NCBI RefSeq assembly: GCF_001428525.1
Contig: NZ_LMHW01000010.1
Location: forward strand, 553,177 to 617,176
DNA: 64,000 nt
Reading direction: 5' to 3'
Origin: Flavobacterium sp. Root186
Lineage (GTDB): Bacteria; Bacteroidota; Bacteroidia; Flavobacteriales; Flavobacteriaceae
Below the pieces are notes generated by a model. That model saw nothing but the letters and a program-made list of their open reading frames with translations. It was not told the DNA's origin and searched no databases. Position 1 is the stretch's first letter, and every line of letters starts with the position of its first letter. Made by a program: the position numbers and the translations under genes. Below are positions 1-8,482 of the stretch, piece by piece.

Positions 1-93
1 GGCGGGGCTCACCTCTTCCCATCCCGAACAGAGTAGTTAAGCCCGCCTGCGCAGATGGTACTGCAGTATTGTGGGAGAGTATGTCGTCGCCTT
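1..93 (+). rRNA. rrf: 5S ribosomal RNA, 3' part (cut by window start)
   Basis: The first bases match the conserved inner and 3' part of bacterial 5S rRNA, including the CCCATCCCGAACAG loop region and the GTGGGAGAGTA segment of the 3' half. The 5' end lies before the window. A strong terminator follows directly, so this is the end of an rRNA operon. The exact 3' end is estimated from the closing helix. Confidence 0.93.
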
Positions 94-100
94 TCTTTTT

Positions 101-133
101 AAAAACCCTATCCTTTATGGATAGGGTTTTTTT
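101..133 (+). terminator. rRNA operon terminator
   Basis: Perfect stem AACCCTATCC / GGATAGGGTT with a five-base loop followed by a T run, directly after 5S rRNA. Confidence 0.93.
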
Positions 134-274
134 GTTTGGTATTTTTTTGCTAAAAGCTACTTAGATTACAAGACGAAACTGTTAAATTATAGTCAATTGT
201 TTGTTCTTCATCATTCAGACTTTAGAAGTTTTAAATATGAATGAGTATTTTTGTGCTTAAATTATTTAGTAAAC

Positions 275-1894
275 ATGAAGAAAAGTATTTTACTGTTGAC
301 ACTTTTTGTTATCACAAATTTAAGTGCACAACAACGTCCCAAATTAGTTGTAGGTATAGTAGTTGATCAAATGAAAATGGAATATTTATATCGATTTTCA
401 GATGATTTTTCCCCAAATGGTTTTAAGAAGTTAATGAATGATGGATTTGTTTTTCAGAATATGCATTATAATTATATGCCAACTTACACTGCGCCAGGAC
501 ACGCTTCAATATATACCGGCACGACACCTGCTACGCACGGAATTGTTGGTAACGAATGGTTTAGTAGAACTCTAGGTAAAGAAATGTATTGTACAGACGA
601 CGCAGCTGTAAAAACAGTTGGTGACGGAACTTCAGAGGAAGGAGCAATGTCCCCTAAAAATCTTCAAAGTACTACAATTACAGATGAAGTTCGTATGGCT
701 ACTAATTTTAATGGAAAAGTTATTGGAATGAGTCTTAAAGATCGTGGTGCAATTTTACCAGCTGGACATTTTGCAAATTGGGCATTTTGGTACAGTAAAA
801 CCGGATCATTTATTTCTAGTACTTTTTACGGAGAAAAATTACCAGAATGGGTGTCAGAATTCAACAACGAAAAAAACTATCTAAAATACATCAATAAAGG
901 CTGGGATTTATACAAACCCGCTACTGAATACAATGAAAGTCTTCCTGATAATAATCCTTATGAAGGTAAATTATATGGAAGTACAGCACCAGTTTTTCCA
1001 TATGATTTAAAATCAATGTATGAGAAAAATGATGCAGGAGTTATTCGTGCAACTCCTTATGGAAATGATCTGCTTGCTGATTTTGCTAAAAGAGCAATCG
1101 AAAAAGAAGAACTTGGAAAGGATAATAATACTGACTTTTTAACGGTTAGTTTTTCTTCTACAGATTATGTTGGACATTTACTTGGGCCAAGATCTATGGA
1201 ACTTCAGGATACTTATTTGAGATTAGATCAAACAATTGCTGACTTCTTGGCTTATTTAGATAAAACAGTTGGAAAAGGAAACTATTTACTTTTCTTAACT
1301 GCTGATCATGCAGGTGCTGAGAATGTAATTTATTTAAAGGATCATAAATATAATGTAGACAATTATCCTTCAAAAGATGTAAAGAAAAGTATGCAGGATT
1401 TTTCTACAAAGACTTTTGGAGTTGATTTAATCCAAAATTATTCAAATTTCAATGTTTTCTTCAATAAACAAACCATAAAAGAAAAAGGTTTAGAATTAGC
1501 AAAAGTTAAACAAGCTTTTAAAGAGTTTCTGATTTCGCAGCCACAAGTTAAGAAGGTGTATACAGAAGAAGAGATTTTAGCCAATGCAGGAAACGATTAT
1601 TCTCTGAATTTTGTAGCAAAAGGTTATGACGTAACTCAAAATGGAGATCTTGTAATTGTTGACAAACCTGGGGATATTGAATATGCTACTACTGGAACTT
1701 CACATGGAACAATATACAGTTATGACACGCATGTTCCAGCTATTTTTTACGGATGGCATATTAAAAAAGGAGAATCTTACGATAAAAAAGCAATTACGGA
1801 GATAGCACCAACTATTGCCCAAAAAATTAAAGTTACTTTTCCTAATGGAACTGAAGCAAAAGTATTGCAAGAAGTTTTAGATGAAAAGAAATAA
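275..1894 (+). CDS. pafA: PafA-type alkaline phosphatase, exported
   Basis: Alkaline phosphatase superfamily monoesterase of 539 aa, expected in the periplasm, where it releases phosphate from organic monoesters. Residues 1-18 form a signal peptide ending at LSA-QQ. Key residues fit the PafA family: metal ligand D31, nucleophile T72, N93, and the K155-D-R157 pair. Their spacing equals that of T79, N100, K162 and R164 in the characterised Elizabethkingia enzyme. Later metal motifs are STDYVGH, TADHAG and SHGTIYSYDTH. The ATG at 275 is chosen over a TTG at 251 because it places the signal peptide at the N terminus. PafA-type enzymes are known as phosphate-insensitive; no regulatory site is visible upstream. 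It stands alone, followed by two hairpins. Confidence 0.93.
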   Translation: MKKSILLLTLFVITNLSAQQRPKLVVGIVVDQMKMEYLYRFSDDFSPNGFKKLMNDGFVFQNMHYNYMPTYTAPGHASIYTGTTPATHGIVGNEWFSRTLGKEMYCTDDAAVKTVGDGTSEEGAMSPKNLQSTTITDEVRMATNFNGKVIGMSLKDRGAILPAGHFANWAFWYSKTGSFISSTFYGEKLPEWVSEFNNEKNYLKYINKGWDLYKPATEYNESLPDNNPYEGKLYGSTAPVFPYDLKSMYEKNDAGVIRATPYGNDLLADFAKRAIEKEELGKDNNTDFLTVSFSSTDYVGHLLGPRSMELQDTYLRLDQTIADFLAYLDKTVGKGNYLLFLTADHAGAENVIYLKDHKYNVDNYPSKDVKKSMQDFSTKTFGVDLIQNYSNFNVFFNKQTIKEKGLELAKVKQAFKEFLISQPQVKKVYTEEEILANAGNDYSLNFVAKGYDVTQNGDLVIVDKPGDIEYATTGTSHGTIYSYDTHVPAIFYGWHIKKGESYDKKAITEIAPTIAQKIKVTFPNGTEAKVLQEVLDEKK

Positions 1895-1911
1895 TATTTA
1901 GGAATTAAAAT

Positions 1912-1940
1912 AAAAACCTGTTTTTAAAGATAGGTTTTTT
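1912..1940 (+). terminator. Terminator after pafA
   Basis: AAAAACCT...AGGTTTTTT stem and T run 17 bases after the pafA stop codon. Confidence 0.75.
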
Positions 1941-1947
1941 ATGGCAT

Positions 1948-1980
1948 AAAAAAAGGCTTTTCATTACGAAAAGCCTTTTT
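1948..1980. terminator. Bidirectional terminator between pafA and ald
   Basis: Stem AAAAGGCTTTTC / GAAAAGCCTTTTT flanked by A and T runs. It lies between convergent genes and could serve both strands. Confidence 0.85.
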
Positions 1981-2017
1981 ACTTTATTGCTTAGTAAGCA
2001 CTTATTTAATATTGGCA

Positions 2018-3136
2018 CTATGCGTTTGCCAACACTAATTCTTCATTAAAAGGAAGGTTCCATGCTTCAGCAACTCCTTTATAAAGGATTTTTCCGTTAG
2101 CAATGTTTAAACCTTTTTTCAATTCTTCGTTTTCTGCACAAGCTTTTTCCCATCCTTTGTTTGCTAATTGTACTGCATAAGGTAAAGTAGCATTAGTCAA
2201 AGCTAAAGTAGATGTATAAGGAACAGCTCCTGGCATATTAGCTACACAATAGTGTACGATATCATCAATAATAAAAGTTGGATTTTCGTGAGTTGTAGGA
2301 GTACAAGTTTCGATACATCCACCTTGATCAACTGCAACGTCAACAACAACAGTTCCCGGACGCATTAGTTTAAGCATATCACGTGTGATTAAGTGAGGCG
2401 CTTTTGCTCCTGGAATTAAAACTGCTCCAACAATTAAATCAGCATCTTTAATTGCTCTTGTAATATTATAATGGTTAGACATTTCTGTATTTACATTTGC
2501 TGGCATGATGTCATCTAATTGACGTAAACGTGGCAGACTTAAATCCATAATAGTTACCTGAGCTCCTAAACCAGCAGCCATTTTTGCGGCTTGAGTTCCA
2601 ACAATTCCCCCGCCTAAAACTAATACTTTTGCTGGTGGAACACCTGGAACACCACCTAAAAGAATTCCTCTTCCTTTTAATGGTTTTTCAAGATATTTTG
2701 CTCCTTGTTGAATAGCCATACGACCTGCAACTTCTGACATTGGAATTAATAATGGCAAGCTGCGGTCTGTTTTTTCAACAGTTTCATAAGCTAAACAAAC
2801 TGCACCTTTTTCAAGCATTGCGTGAGTTAATGGCTCAGATGAAGCAAAGTGGAAATAAGTAAATAACAATTGATCTTTTTTAATTAATGGGTATTCAGAT
2901 GCAATTGGTTCTTTAACTTTAATGATCATTTCTGCAATAGCATAAATTTCCTCAATAGTTGGTAAAACTACAGCACCAGCTTGGGTATATTCTTCATCAG
3001 CAAAACCACTACCTAAACCAGCAGTAGCCTGAACATAAACTGTATGTCCATGTTTTTTCATTTCAGAAACACCTGCAGGAGTTAAAGCAACTCTGTTCTC
3101 ATTGTTTTTTATTTCTTTTGGAACACCTATTATCAT
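2018..3136 (-). CDS. ald: Alanine dehydrogenase
   Basis: NAD-dependent L-alanine dehydrogenase (L-alanine to pyruvate and ammonium, reversible), 372 aa, full length and cytosolic. Catalytic K75 (KVKEP), H96 (YFHFAS) and D270 (DVAVDQGG) occupy the same numbers as in characterised Ald enzymes. The NAD-binding glycine motif VLGGGIVGTQAA is near 173-184. It is transcribed divergently from an Lrp/AsnC regulator. The shared 200-bp region holds a palindrome fitting the Lrp consensus and a TAGCTTTG -7 element for ald. Control of alanine catabolism by the adjacent regulator is therefore likely, though inferred. Confidence 0.96.
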   Translation of the reverse strand: MIIGVPKEIKNNENRVALTPAGVSEMKKHGHTVYVQATAGLGSGFADEEYTQAGAVVLPTIEEIYAIAEMIIKVKEPIASEYPLIKKDQLLFTYFHFASSEPLTHAMLEKGAVCLAYETVEKTDRSLPLLIPMSEVAGRMAIQQGAKYLEKPLKGRGILLGGVPGVPPAKVLVLGGGIVGTQAAKMAAGLGAQVTIMDLSLPRLRQLDDIMPANVNTEMSNHYNITRAIKDADLIVGAVLIPGAKAPHLITRDMLKLMRPGTVVVDVAVDQGGCIETCTPTTHENPTFIIDDIVHYCVANMPGAVPYTSTLALTNATLPYAVQLANKGWEKACAENEELKKGLNIANGKILYKGVAEAWNLPFNEELVLANA

Positions 3137-3173
3137 TTGATATATTTTTTTGTTTTTTATTGAATTTGTTTTA

Positions 3174-3181
3174 CAAAGCTA
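3174..3181 (-). promoter_or_regulatory. Candidate -7 element for ald
   Basis: TAGCTTTG on the minus strand fits the Bacteroidota -7 consensus TAnnTTTG, 38 bases before the ald ATG. No clear TTG at the -33 spacing was seen. Confidence 0.5.
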
Positions 3182-3188
3182 CAGAGAG

Positions 3189-3285
3189 AGAATAAATTAT
3201 GGTTTACTGATTAATAAATAAGAAAATATTATTTTATTTTTTACTTTTACAGAAAATTATTCTGTTTTGGCCTATAATTTATTCT
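3189..3285. promoter_or_regulatory. Perfect 12-bp inverted repeat in the ald-lrp region
   Basis: AGAATAAATTAT (3189-3200) and its exact reverse complement ATAATTTATTCT (3274-3285) flank the Lrp-like palindrome at 3250-3264. Possible additional binding sites for a multimeric Lrp/AsnC protein; inference only. Confidence 0.45.
3250..3264. promoter_or_regulatory. Lrp/AsnC operator candidate
   Basis: CAGAAAATTATTCTG is a palindrome (CAGAA-N5-TTCTG). It agrees at all 15 positions with the E. coli Lrp consensus YAGHAWATTWTDCTR. It lies between ald and the divergent Lrp/AsnC gene. Confidence 0.6.
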
Positions 3286-3336
3286 TCAAAAAGAAAAAAA
3301 AACTAAAAGATACTACTCTAATAAAACGTTTTCGCT

Positions 3337-3795
3337 ATGGCTTTAGATGAAATTGACAAAAAAATCTTACGTCTTTTGCAGGAAGATGCGCATTATACTT
3401 TAAAAGACATCGCAAACAAAATAAATTTATCTTTGACTCCGGTTCACGATCGGGTGAAACGTCTTGAAAAAGATGGGATTATAGAAAAATACGTTACGAT
3501 TTTAGACAAGAAAAAACTTGGAAACAATTTAACTGTTTACTGTCAGGTTACCCTTACTAAGCAGACTTATGATACCTCTGAAGGATTTAATCAGTCAATT
3601 TTAAATTTACCTGAGGTTGTGGAGTGCAATTACGTTTCGGGAAACTTTGATTATATGCTTAAAATTATAATTCCGGATATGGAAAGCTATCATCACTTTC
3701 ATCAAAAAAAACTATCTGTTCTACCTGAAGTTTCACTTATAAATACAGTATTCGTAATATCAGAAGTGAAAAGCACAACTGTTTTACCTATTTAA
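3337..3795 (+). CDS. Lrp/AsnC family transcriptional regulator
   Basis: Small DNA-binding regulator of 152 aa, a normal Lrp/AsnC length. The N-terminal helix-turn-helix covers about residues 4-60 (DEIDKKILRLLQEDA, then IANKINLSLTPVHDRVKRLEKDGII). The C-terminal RAM ligand-binding domain covers about 65-150. It is divergent from ald across a region with an Lrp-type palindrome, so it probably controls ald and itself in response to an amino acid. AldR-type regulators next to ald are known in other bacteria; the ligand cannot be read from the sequence. Confidence 0.93.
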   Translation: MALDEIDKKILRLLQEDAHYTLKDIANKINLSLTPVHDRVKRLEKDGIIEKYVTILDKKKLGNNLTVYCQVTLTKQTYDTSEGFNQSILNLPEVVECNYVSGNFDYMLKIIIPDMESYHHFHQKKLSVLPEVSLINTVFVISEVKSTTVLPI

Positions 3796-3850
3796 TAAAA
3801 ACAAAAACCACCAAGTAAACTCGATGGTTTAAGTAAGTAGTTAGATTGAA

Positions 3851-5299
3851 TTAATAATAAGTATAACGTCTTACCTTGGCAATATATTTTGCAAGACGTA
3901 TAACTTGATGACTATAACCGTATTCATTATCATACCAAATATAGAGTACGATGTTTTTTCCGTCCTTTGAAACAATAGTTGCATTGCTGTCGTAAATTGA
4001 AGGAGCAGAAGTTCCCACAATATCAGATGAAACCAGTTCATTATTCAGTGAATATTTAATTTGCTCTACCAGTTCTCCTTCAAGAGCATATTTTTTCATG
4101 ATTTTATTGATAGCAGTAATCGATGTTGCTTTTTTAACCTCTAAATTTAAAACTACTAAAGAACCATTAGGAACAGGAACCCGAATAGCATTAGAAGTTA
4201 ATTTTCCTTCTAATGAGGGTAAAGCTTTCGCAACAGCACTTCCAGCACCAGTTTCTGTAATTACCATGTTTAAAGCAGCGGCTCTTCCGCGACGATATTT
4301 TCTATGCATATTATCTACCAAATTTTGATCGTTGGTATAAGAATGAATAGTTTCTAAGTGTCCTTTTACAACTCCTAAAGTGTCTTCAATAACTTTTAAA
4401 ACCGGTGTAATAGCGTTTGTTGTGCAAGATGCTGCAGAGAAAATGTTATTCTCATCTGGATTATAGTCATTATGGTTAACTCCGTGCACAATATTTGGAA
4501 CTCCTTTTCCAGGAGCAGTCAATAAAACTTTATGAACCCCATTTGATGTTAAATGCCTTTTTAAAGCTTCTTCAGTTGTAAATGCCCCTGTATTATCGAT
4601 TACTAAAGCATCATTAATTTCATATTCGGTATAATCGATTTCTTCCGGAGAATTTGCGGAAATAATATGAACGGTAGTTCCGTTAATTATTAATGCACTG
4701 TTTTTAGCATCTGCAATTACAGAGCCTTGAAAATCTCCGTGAATAGAATCGTAACGTAATAAAGAAGCACGTTTCTCTAAAGTTACAGCGTCATTTTTAT
4801 CTCGGGTCACAATCGCTCTCAAACGCAATTGATTTCCTTTTCCGGTCTTCGACATTAATTCTCTGGCCAATAAACGTCCGATTCTTCCAAAGCCATAAAG
4901 AACAACATCTTTGGGCTGAATTTCTTGCGAAGATTTTGATTTTTTCAATTTTTCGATAACAAAATATCTTGCGTCCGGATATTTCTCATCTTCTAAATGA
5001 TACTCGTAAGTTAATTTTCCAAGATCTATTTTCGCAGGCGGAAGATCTAAAGACAAAACAACTTTTGCGATTTCAACCGAATCGAAAATAGTTATAGGTT
5101 TACCCACAAATTCACCCGCATATTGATGAAGATTGATAATATCGCTGACATTTTTATCCAATAATTGATTTTTGAATAAAACCATTTCAATGGATTTGTC
5201 ATACCACAAATCACTTATCACTTTTATTAATTCGACGCCAGCTCTTCTTCGGTCGACTTGTAATGATACCTCTTTTTGGTACAAAGAATTTTTGCTCAT
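3851..5299 (-). CDS. Glyceraldehyde-3-phosphate dehydrogenase, long form
   Basis: Phosphorylating GAPDH of glycolysis/gluconeogenesis, cytosolic. At 482 aa it is about 140 residues longer than the usual 330-340. The standard fold starts near residue 131 with the NAD motif GFGRIGR (136-142). Catalytic C292 lies in SAASCTTNAITP, with H319 in IHSYTND. Residues 1-130 form an extra, mostly helical N-terminal region with no motif I recognise. Such extended GAPDHs are common in Bacteroidota, so this is not an assembly error. Whether it works in the glycolytic or gluconeogenic direction is open. A TACTTTTG -7 element lies about 50 bases upstream. Confidence 0.95.
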   Translation of the reverse strand: MSKNSLYQKEVSLQVDRRRAGVELIKVISDLWYDKSIEMVLFKNQLLDKNVSDIINLHQYAGEFVGKPITIFDSVEIAKVVLSLDLPPAKIDLGKLTYEYHLEDEKYPDARYFVIEKLKKSKSSQEIQPKDVVLYGFGRIGRLLARELMSKTGKGNQLRLRAIVTRDKNDAVTLEKRASLLRYDSIHGDFQGSVIADAKNSALIINGTTVHIISANSPEEIDYTEYEINDALVIDNTGAFTTEEALKRHLTSNGVHKVLLTAPGKGVPNIVHGVNHNDYNPDENNIFSAASCTTNAITPVLKVIEDTLGVVKGHLETIHSYTNDQNLVDNMHRKYRRGRAAALNMVITETGAGSAVAKALPSLEGKLTSNAIRVPVPNGSLVVLNLEVKKATSITAINKIMKKYALEGELVEQIKYSLNNELVSSDIVGTSAPSIYDSNATIVSKDGKNIVLYIWYDNEYGYSHQVIRLAKYIAKVRRYTYY

Positions 5300-5349
5300 A
5301 ATTGATTAAATTGAAATAATAAAACGCTCACTTATTTTATAATTTTGCG

Positions 5350-5357
5350 CAAAAGTA
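5350..5357 (-). promoter_or_regulatory. Candidate -7 element for GAPDH gene
   Basis: TACTTTTG on the minus strand fits TAnnTTTG, 51 bases before the GAPDH ATG. No clear -33 element. Confidence 0.5.
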
Positions 5358-5406
5358 TCCATTTCAATCGATTTCGTAAACTATTTTAGCATTTATTTTT
5401 CAAAAC

Positions 5407-5444
5407 AAAAAAAGCCACCTTAATTTCTTAAGATGGTTTTTTTT
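5407..5444 (-). terminator. Hairpin downstream of the HtrA gene
   Basis: Stem of CCACCTTAA against TTAAGATGG with one mismatch, flanked by A and T runs. It lies between the HtrA stop and the GAPDH start. Confidence 0.55.
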
Positions 5445-5452
5445 GAGTTCTC

Positions 5453-5513
5453 AGTCGCAGTCACAGTTTGCAGTTTTATAAGAAACTGTAAACTGTGACT
5501 GATAACTGCGACT
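5453..5513. repeat. Inverted repeat of iterated CAGT words
   Basis: AGTCGCAGTCACAGTTTGCAG is answered by its near reverse complement at 5483-5513, giving a long hairpin right after the HtrA stop codon. The word type recurs at 37167-37218 and 38306-38371. Confidence 0.8.
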
Positions 5514-5518
5514 AATTT

Positions 5519-6919
5519 TTAAATAATAATTCTAAAAATTTCGCCGTTTTTGTTGATCATTTCGATGCGTACACTTTGCCCTTCGTCTTTTTTGTTTAAA
5601 AGTTTAGAAACAGTTTCCACATTTGTTGCTTTTACGTTATCGATACTCAAAATAATATTTCCCTGCAATTCATTTTGATACTGCATTAAATTCTCATTTG
5701 TGATGTTTTTAATTTTTACACCATAATCAATTTTGAATTTCTTTTTATCAGCAGCATCAATATTTTCTAATTCAATTCCTTTAAATTCGGTACTAAAAAA
5801 CTCATTTTTGCTTAAAGTAACCGGAACAGTTTTAGTTTTTCCATCTTTAATATAAGTTACTTTTACAACGTCATTAGGGCGTTTTGTATTAATGTAGCCT
5901 GAAAGATCTGCAAAGGTCGAAATGTTTTGCTCGTCCAGTTTTACAATAATATCACCTTTTGTAAGACCCGCTTTTTCTGCACCAGAATTTTTAGAAACTT
6001 TATTAATGTAGAAACCTTGAGTCTCTGTAATCCCTAATTCTTTTGAAGCTGTACTGTTTAATTCGCCGCCTTCAACACCCAGAATTCCTCTTTGAACATT
6101 TCCATATTCCATAATGTCCTCAATAATTTTTCGAGCAATATTTGAAGGAACAGCAAAAGAATATCCAACATACGATCCGGTCATAGATGAAATCATCGTA
6201 TTAATTCCAATTAATTCACCTCTTGTATTTACTAATGCACCGCCAGAATTCCCTGGATTTACAGCCGCATCAGTTTGAATGAAGGATTGAATTCCGCTTT
6301 GGTCTAAATTTCTGGCTTTCGCCGAAACAATTCCAGCGGTAACGGTTGAAGTTAAATTGTATGGATTACCAACTGCCAAAACCCATTCTCCAATTTTTAC
6401 AGAATCAGAGTTTGCAAAAGCAGTATATGGTAATTTTTCATCAGCACTTATTTTTAATAATGCGATATCCATTTTAGAATCTGTACCAACTAATTTTGCC
6501 TTGTACGATTTTTTATTGTTCAAAGTAATTTCAATTTCAGATGCATCTTTAATAACGTGATTGTTTGTCACGATATATCCATCTTCAGAAATAATAACAC
6601 CAGATCCGGTTCCTACTTGTTCTTGCTGCTGCTGTCCGCCATAACCGTAGAAAAATTCCATCATAGGATTGCTGACTGTTCTTCTCGATACATTTTTTAC
6701 GTGAACAACGGTATGAATGGTTTTATCTGCAGCTTCAGTAAAATCAACTGCTTCTCCGGGTAATCCAACAGTTCTTCCATATGAATTAGGAGCTAGGGTA
6801 ACAACAGAGTTTCCTTTTCCAAAAAAAGAATCACTGCCGTCAAATAATAACTTGTAAGCACCAAGGGTAGTGGCACCGCTTAGTAGTGAAACTAGAAATA
6901 AGGTTGAAAATCTTTTCAT
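5519..6919 (-). CDS. HtrA/DegP-family serine protease with two PDZ-like domains
   Basis: Envelope quality-control protease of 466 aa. Residues 1-21 are hydrophobic (signal peptide or anchor). The trypsin-like domain spans about 65-270 with the triad H121 (TNNHVI), D151 (KMDIALL) and S225 (NPGNSGGAL). One PDZ domain covers about 275-375, and a second, more divergent one runs to the C-terminal RIII. A glutamine-rich LA-loop segment sits near residue 96. It is monocistronic, divergent from dapF. DegP, DegQ and DegS cannot be separated by sequence alone; two PDZ domains favour DegP/DegQ type. Confidence 0.94.
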   Translation of the reverse strand: MKRFSTLFLVSLLSGATTLGAYKLLFDGSDSFFGKGNSVVTLAPNSYGRTVGLPGEAVDFTEAADKTIHTVVHVKNVSRRTVSNPMMEFFYGYGGQQQQEQVGTGSGVIISEDGYIVTNNHVIKDASEIEITLNNKKSYKAKLVGTDSKMDIALLKISADEKLPYTAFANSDSVKIGEWVLAVGNPYNLTSTVTAGIVSAKARNLDQSGIQSFIQTDAAVNPGNSGGALVNTRGELIGINTMISSMTGSYVGYSFAVPSNIARKIIEDIMEYGNVQRGILGVEGGELNSTASKELGITETQGFYINKVSKNSGAEKAGLTKGDIIVKLDEQNISTFADLSGYINTKRPNDVVKVTYIKDGKTKTVPVTLSKNEFFSTEFKGIELENIDAADKKKFKIDYGVKIKNITNENLMQYQNELQGNIILSIDNVKATNVETVSKLLNKKDEGQSVRIEMINKNGEIFRIII

Positions 6920-7062
6920 ATTACATTTATGTTTTGAGTTATTTAGGGATTTGTTTTTAACATTTATAACGTAAAATTATGCCAAAAAATTATTTGAGAA
7001 AATGGTTTAACTCTCTTTAACATTGATTAACATTTCCTTAATTAATCTTCATAGTTTCTTCG

Positions 7063-7070
7063 TACTTTTG
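7063..7070 (+). promoter_or_regulatory. Candidate -7 element for dapF operon
   Basis: TACTTTTG matches TAnnTTTG, 20 bases before the dapF ATG. No TTG at normal -33 spacing. Confidence 0.55.
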
Positions 7071-7090
7071 TATTTCTTAATGAATAAAAA

Positions 7091-7873
7091 ATGCAAGTAG
7101 AATTTTATAAATATCAAGGTACAGGCAACGATTTTGTAATGATCGACAACAGATCTAATTTCTTCCCAAAAGAAGATGTAAAGTTGATTGAGCGCTTGTG
7201 CGACAGACGTTTCGGAATTGGAGCTGACGGCCTAATTTTGTTAGAAAATGATTCTGAAACTGACTTTAAGATGGTTTACTATAATTCAGATGGAAACCAA
7301 AGTTCAATGTGTGGAAATGGCGGCCGCTGCCTGGTAGCTTTTGCAAATCAATTAGGAGTTATCGACGATAAAACAACTTTTATTGCTACAGATGGTTTAC
7401 ACCACGCATCAGTAGGAAATGATGCGATTGTTTCTCTTCAAATGATTGATGTTGATGAAATACAAAAAAAAGATTCTTATACTTTTTTAAATACAGGATC
7501 TCCGCATCACGTGCAGATTGTTGATGATTTGGAGCATTATAATGTAAAAGAAAACGGAGCAGCTATTCGCTACGGAGATTTATACGGAGAAAAAGGAAGC
7601 AATGTTAATTTCGTAAAAAAAGTAGATGATGATACTTTCTCTCTTCGAACTTATGAAAGAGGAGTTGAAGACGAAACTTTAGCTTGCGGGACTGGAGCAA
7701 CAGCTGTAGCAATTGCAATGAACGCAATTGGTCAAACTGACAAAACTTCAATTAACTTAAATGTTGAAGGAGGAAAATTAGTTGTTTCTTTCGATAAATT
7801 AGGAGATCATTTTACAAATGTTTTTCTAACAGGCCCAGCAAAATTTGTTTTTAAAGGAACTATAGAAATTTAA
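7091..7873 (+). CDS. dapF: Diaminopimelate epimerase
   Basis: Converts LL- to meso-diaminopimelate for lysine and peptidoglycan synthesis; cytosolic, PLP-independent. 260 aa, full length. The two catalytic cysteines are visible: C74 in SSMCGNGGRC and C199 in LACGTGATAV. The N-terminal KYQGTGNDF motif is typical. It is first in a plus-strand run with a GNAT gene, mltG and a DUF2279 gene, a cell-wall-flavoured cluster. Confidence 0.97.
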   Translation: MQVEFYKYQGTGNDFVMIDNRSNFFPKEDVKLIERLCDRRFGIGADGLILLENDSETDFKMVYYNSDGNQSSMCGNGGRCLVAFANQLGVIDDKTTFIATDGLHHASVGNDAIVSLQMIDVDEIQKKDSYTFLNTGSPHHVQIVDDLEHYNVKENGAAIRYGDLYGEKGSNVNFVKKVDDDTFSLRTYERGVEDETLACGTGATAVAIAMNAIGQTDKTSINLNVEGGKLVVSFDKLGDHFTNVFLTGPAKFVFKGTIEI

Positions 7874-7934
7874 AATTCCAAATTCCAAATTCCAAAATCA
7901 GCAATCTAAAATCAACAATCTAAAATCTAAAATT
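7873..7934 (+). repeat. Tandem iterated-word repeat between dapF and GNAT gene
   Basis: Runs of AAATTCC and of ATCTAAA words fill the whole gap between the dapF stop and the next start. The same words occur at 28092-28123, 33123-33171 and 42898-42955. Confidence 0.8.
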
Positions 7935-7938
7935 GCAA

Positions 7939-8472
7939 ATGATCACACTCAAAGGCGATACTATTTATCTACGTGCACTTGAACCAGAAGATCTGGAGTT
8001 TGTGCATTCGATGGAAAATGATCAAAGCATTTGGGAAGTCAGCAATACCAATACTCCTTATAGTCGGTTTTTGATTCGTCAATATCTTGAAAATGCACAA
8101 CAGGATATTTACGAAGCCAAACAATTACGTTTAGCAATTTGTCAGGACGAGGATTTCCCGGCGATTGGATTGATCGATTTATTTGAATTTGACCCAAGAA
8201 ATAATAGGGCAGGAATTGGTATTGTCATTCAGAAAAATAAAAACAGAAGACAAAATATTGGTTCTGAGGCATTAGAACTTCTCATTAAATATTCTTTTTT
8301 TAATTTAAACCTGCATCAGCTTTATGCAAATATTAGTACAAATAATGAAGCAAGTATAGCACTTTTTACTAAATTTGGTTTTGAGAAAATAGGAATTAAA
8401 AAAGACTGGATTTTGCTAAATAACCACTATCAAGATGAAGCAATTTTTCAGTTAATCAATAAAAACATTTAA
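7939..8472 (+). CDS. GNAT acetyltransferase (RimJ/RimL type)
   Basis: Probable N-acetyltransferase of 177 aa. The N-terminal LRALEPEDLEFVHSMEN and the acetyl-CoA segment KNRRQNIGSEALELLIKYSF fit the RimJ/RimL branch of GNAT. The substrate is unknown. The ATG at 7939 is preferred to a TTG two codons earlier, which sits at the end of the word repeat. Lies 10 bases before mltG and is probably cotranscribed. Confidence 0.88.
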   Translation: MITLKGDTIYLRALEPEDLEFVHSMENDQSIWEVSNTNTPYSRFLIRQYLENAQQDIYEAKQLRLAICQDEDFPAIGLIDLFEFDPRNNRAGIGIVIQKNKNRRQNIGSEALELLIKYSFFNLNLHQLYANISTNNEASIALFTKFGFEKIGIKKDWILLNNHYQDEAIFQLINKNI

Positions 8473-8482
8473 ACTAATAGCT

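Noticed and set aside
4098..4328. Open frame antisense to the GAPDH gene
   Set aside because: Lies wholly inside a strongly conserved gene in the opposite direction and has no recognisable sequence; shadow frame. The same holds for many similar frames across the window.
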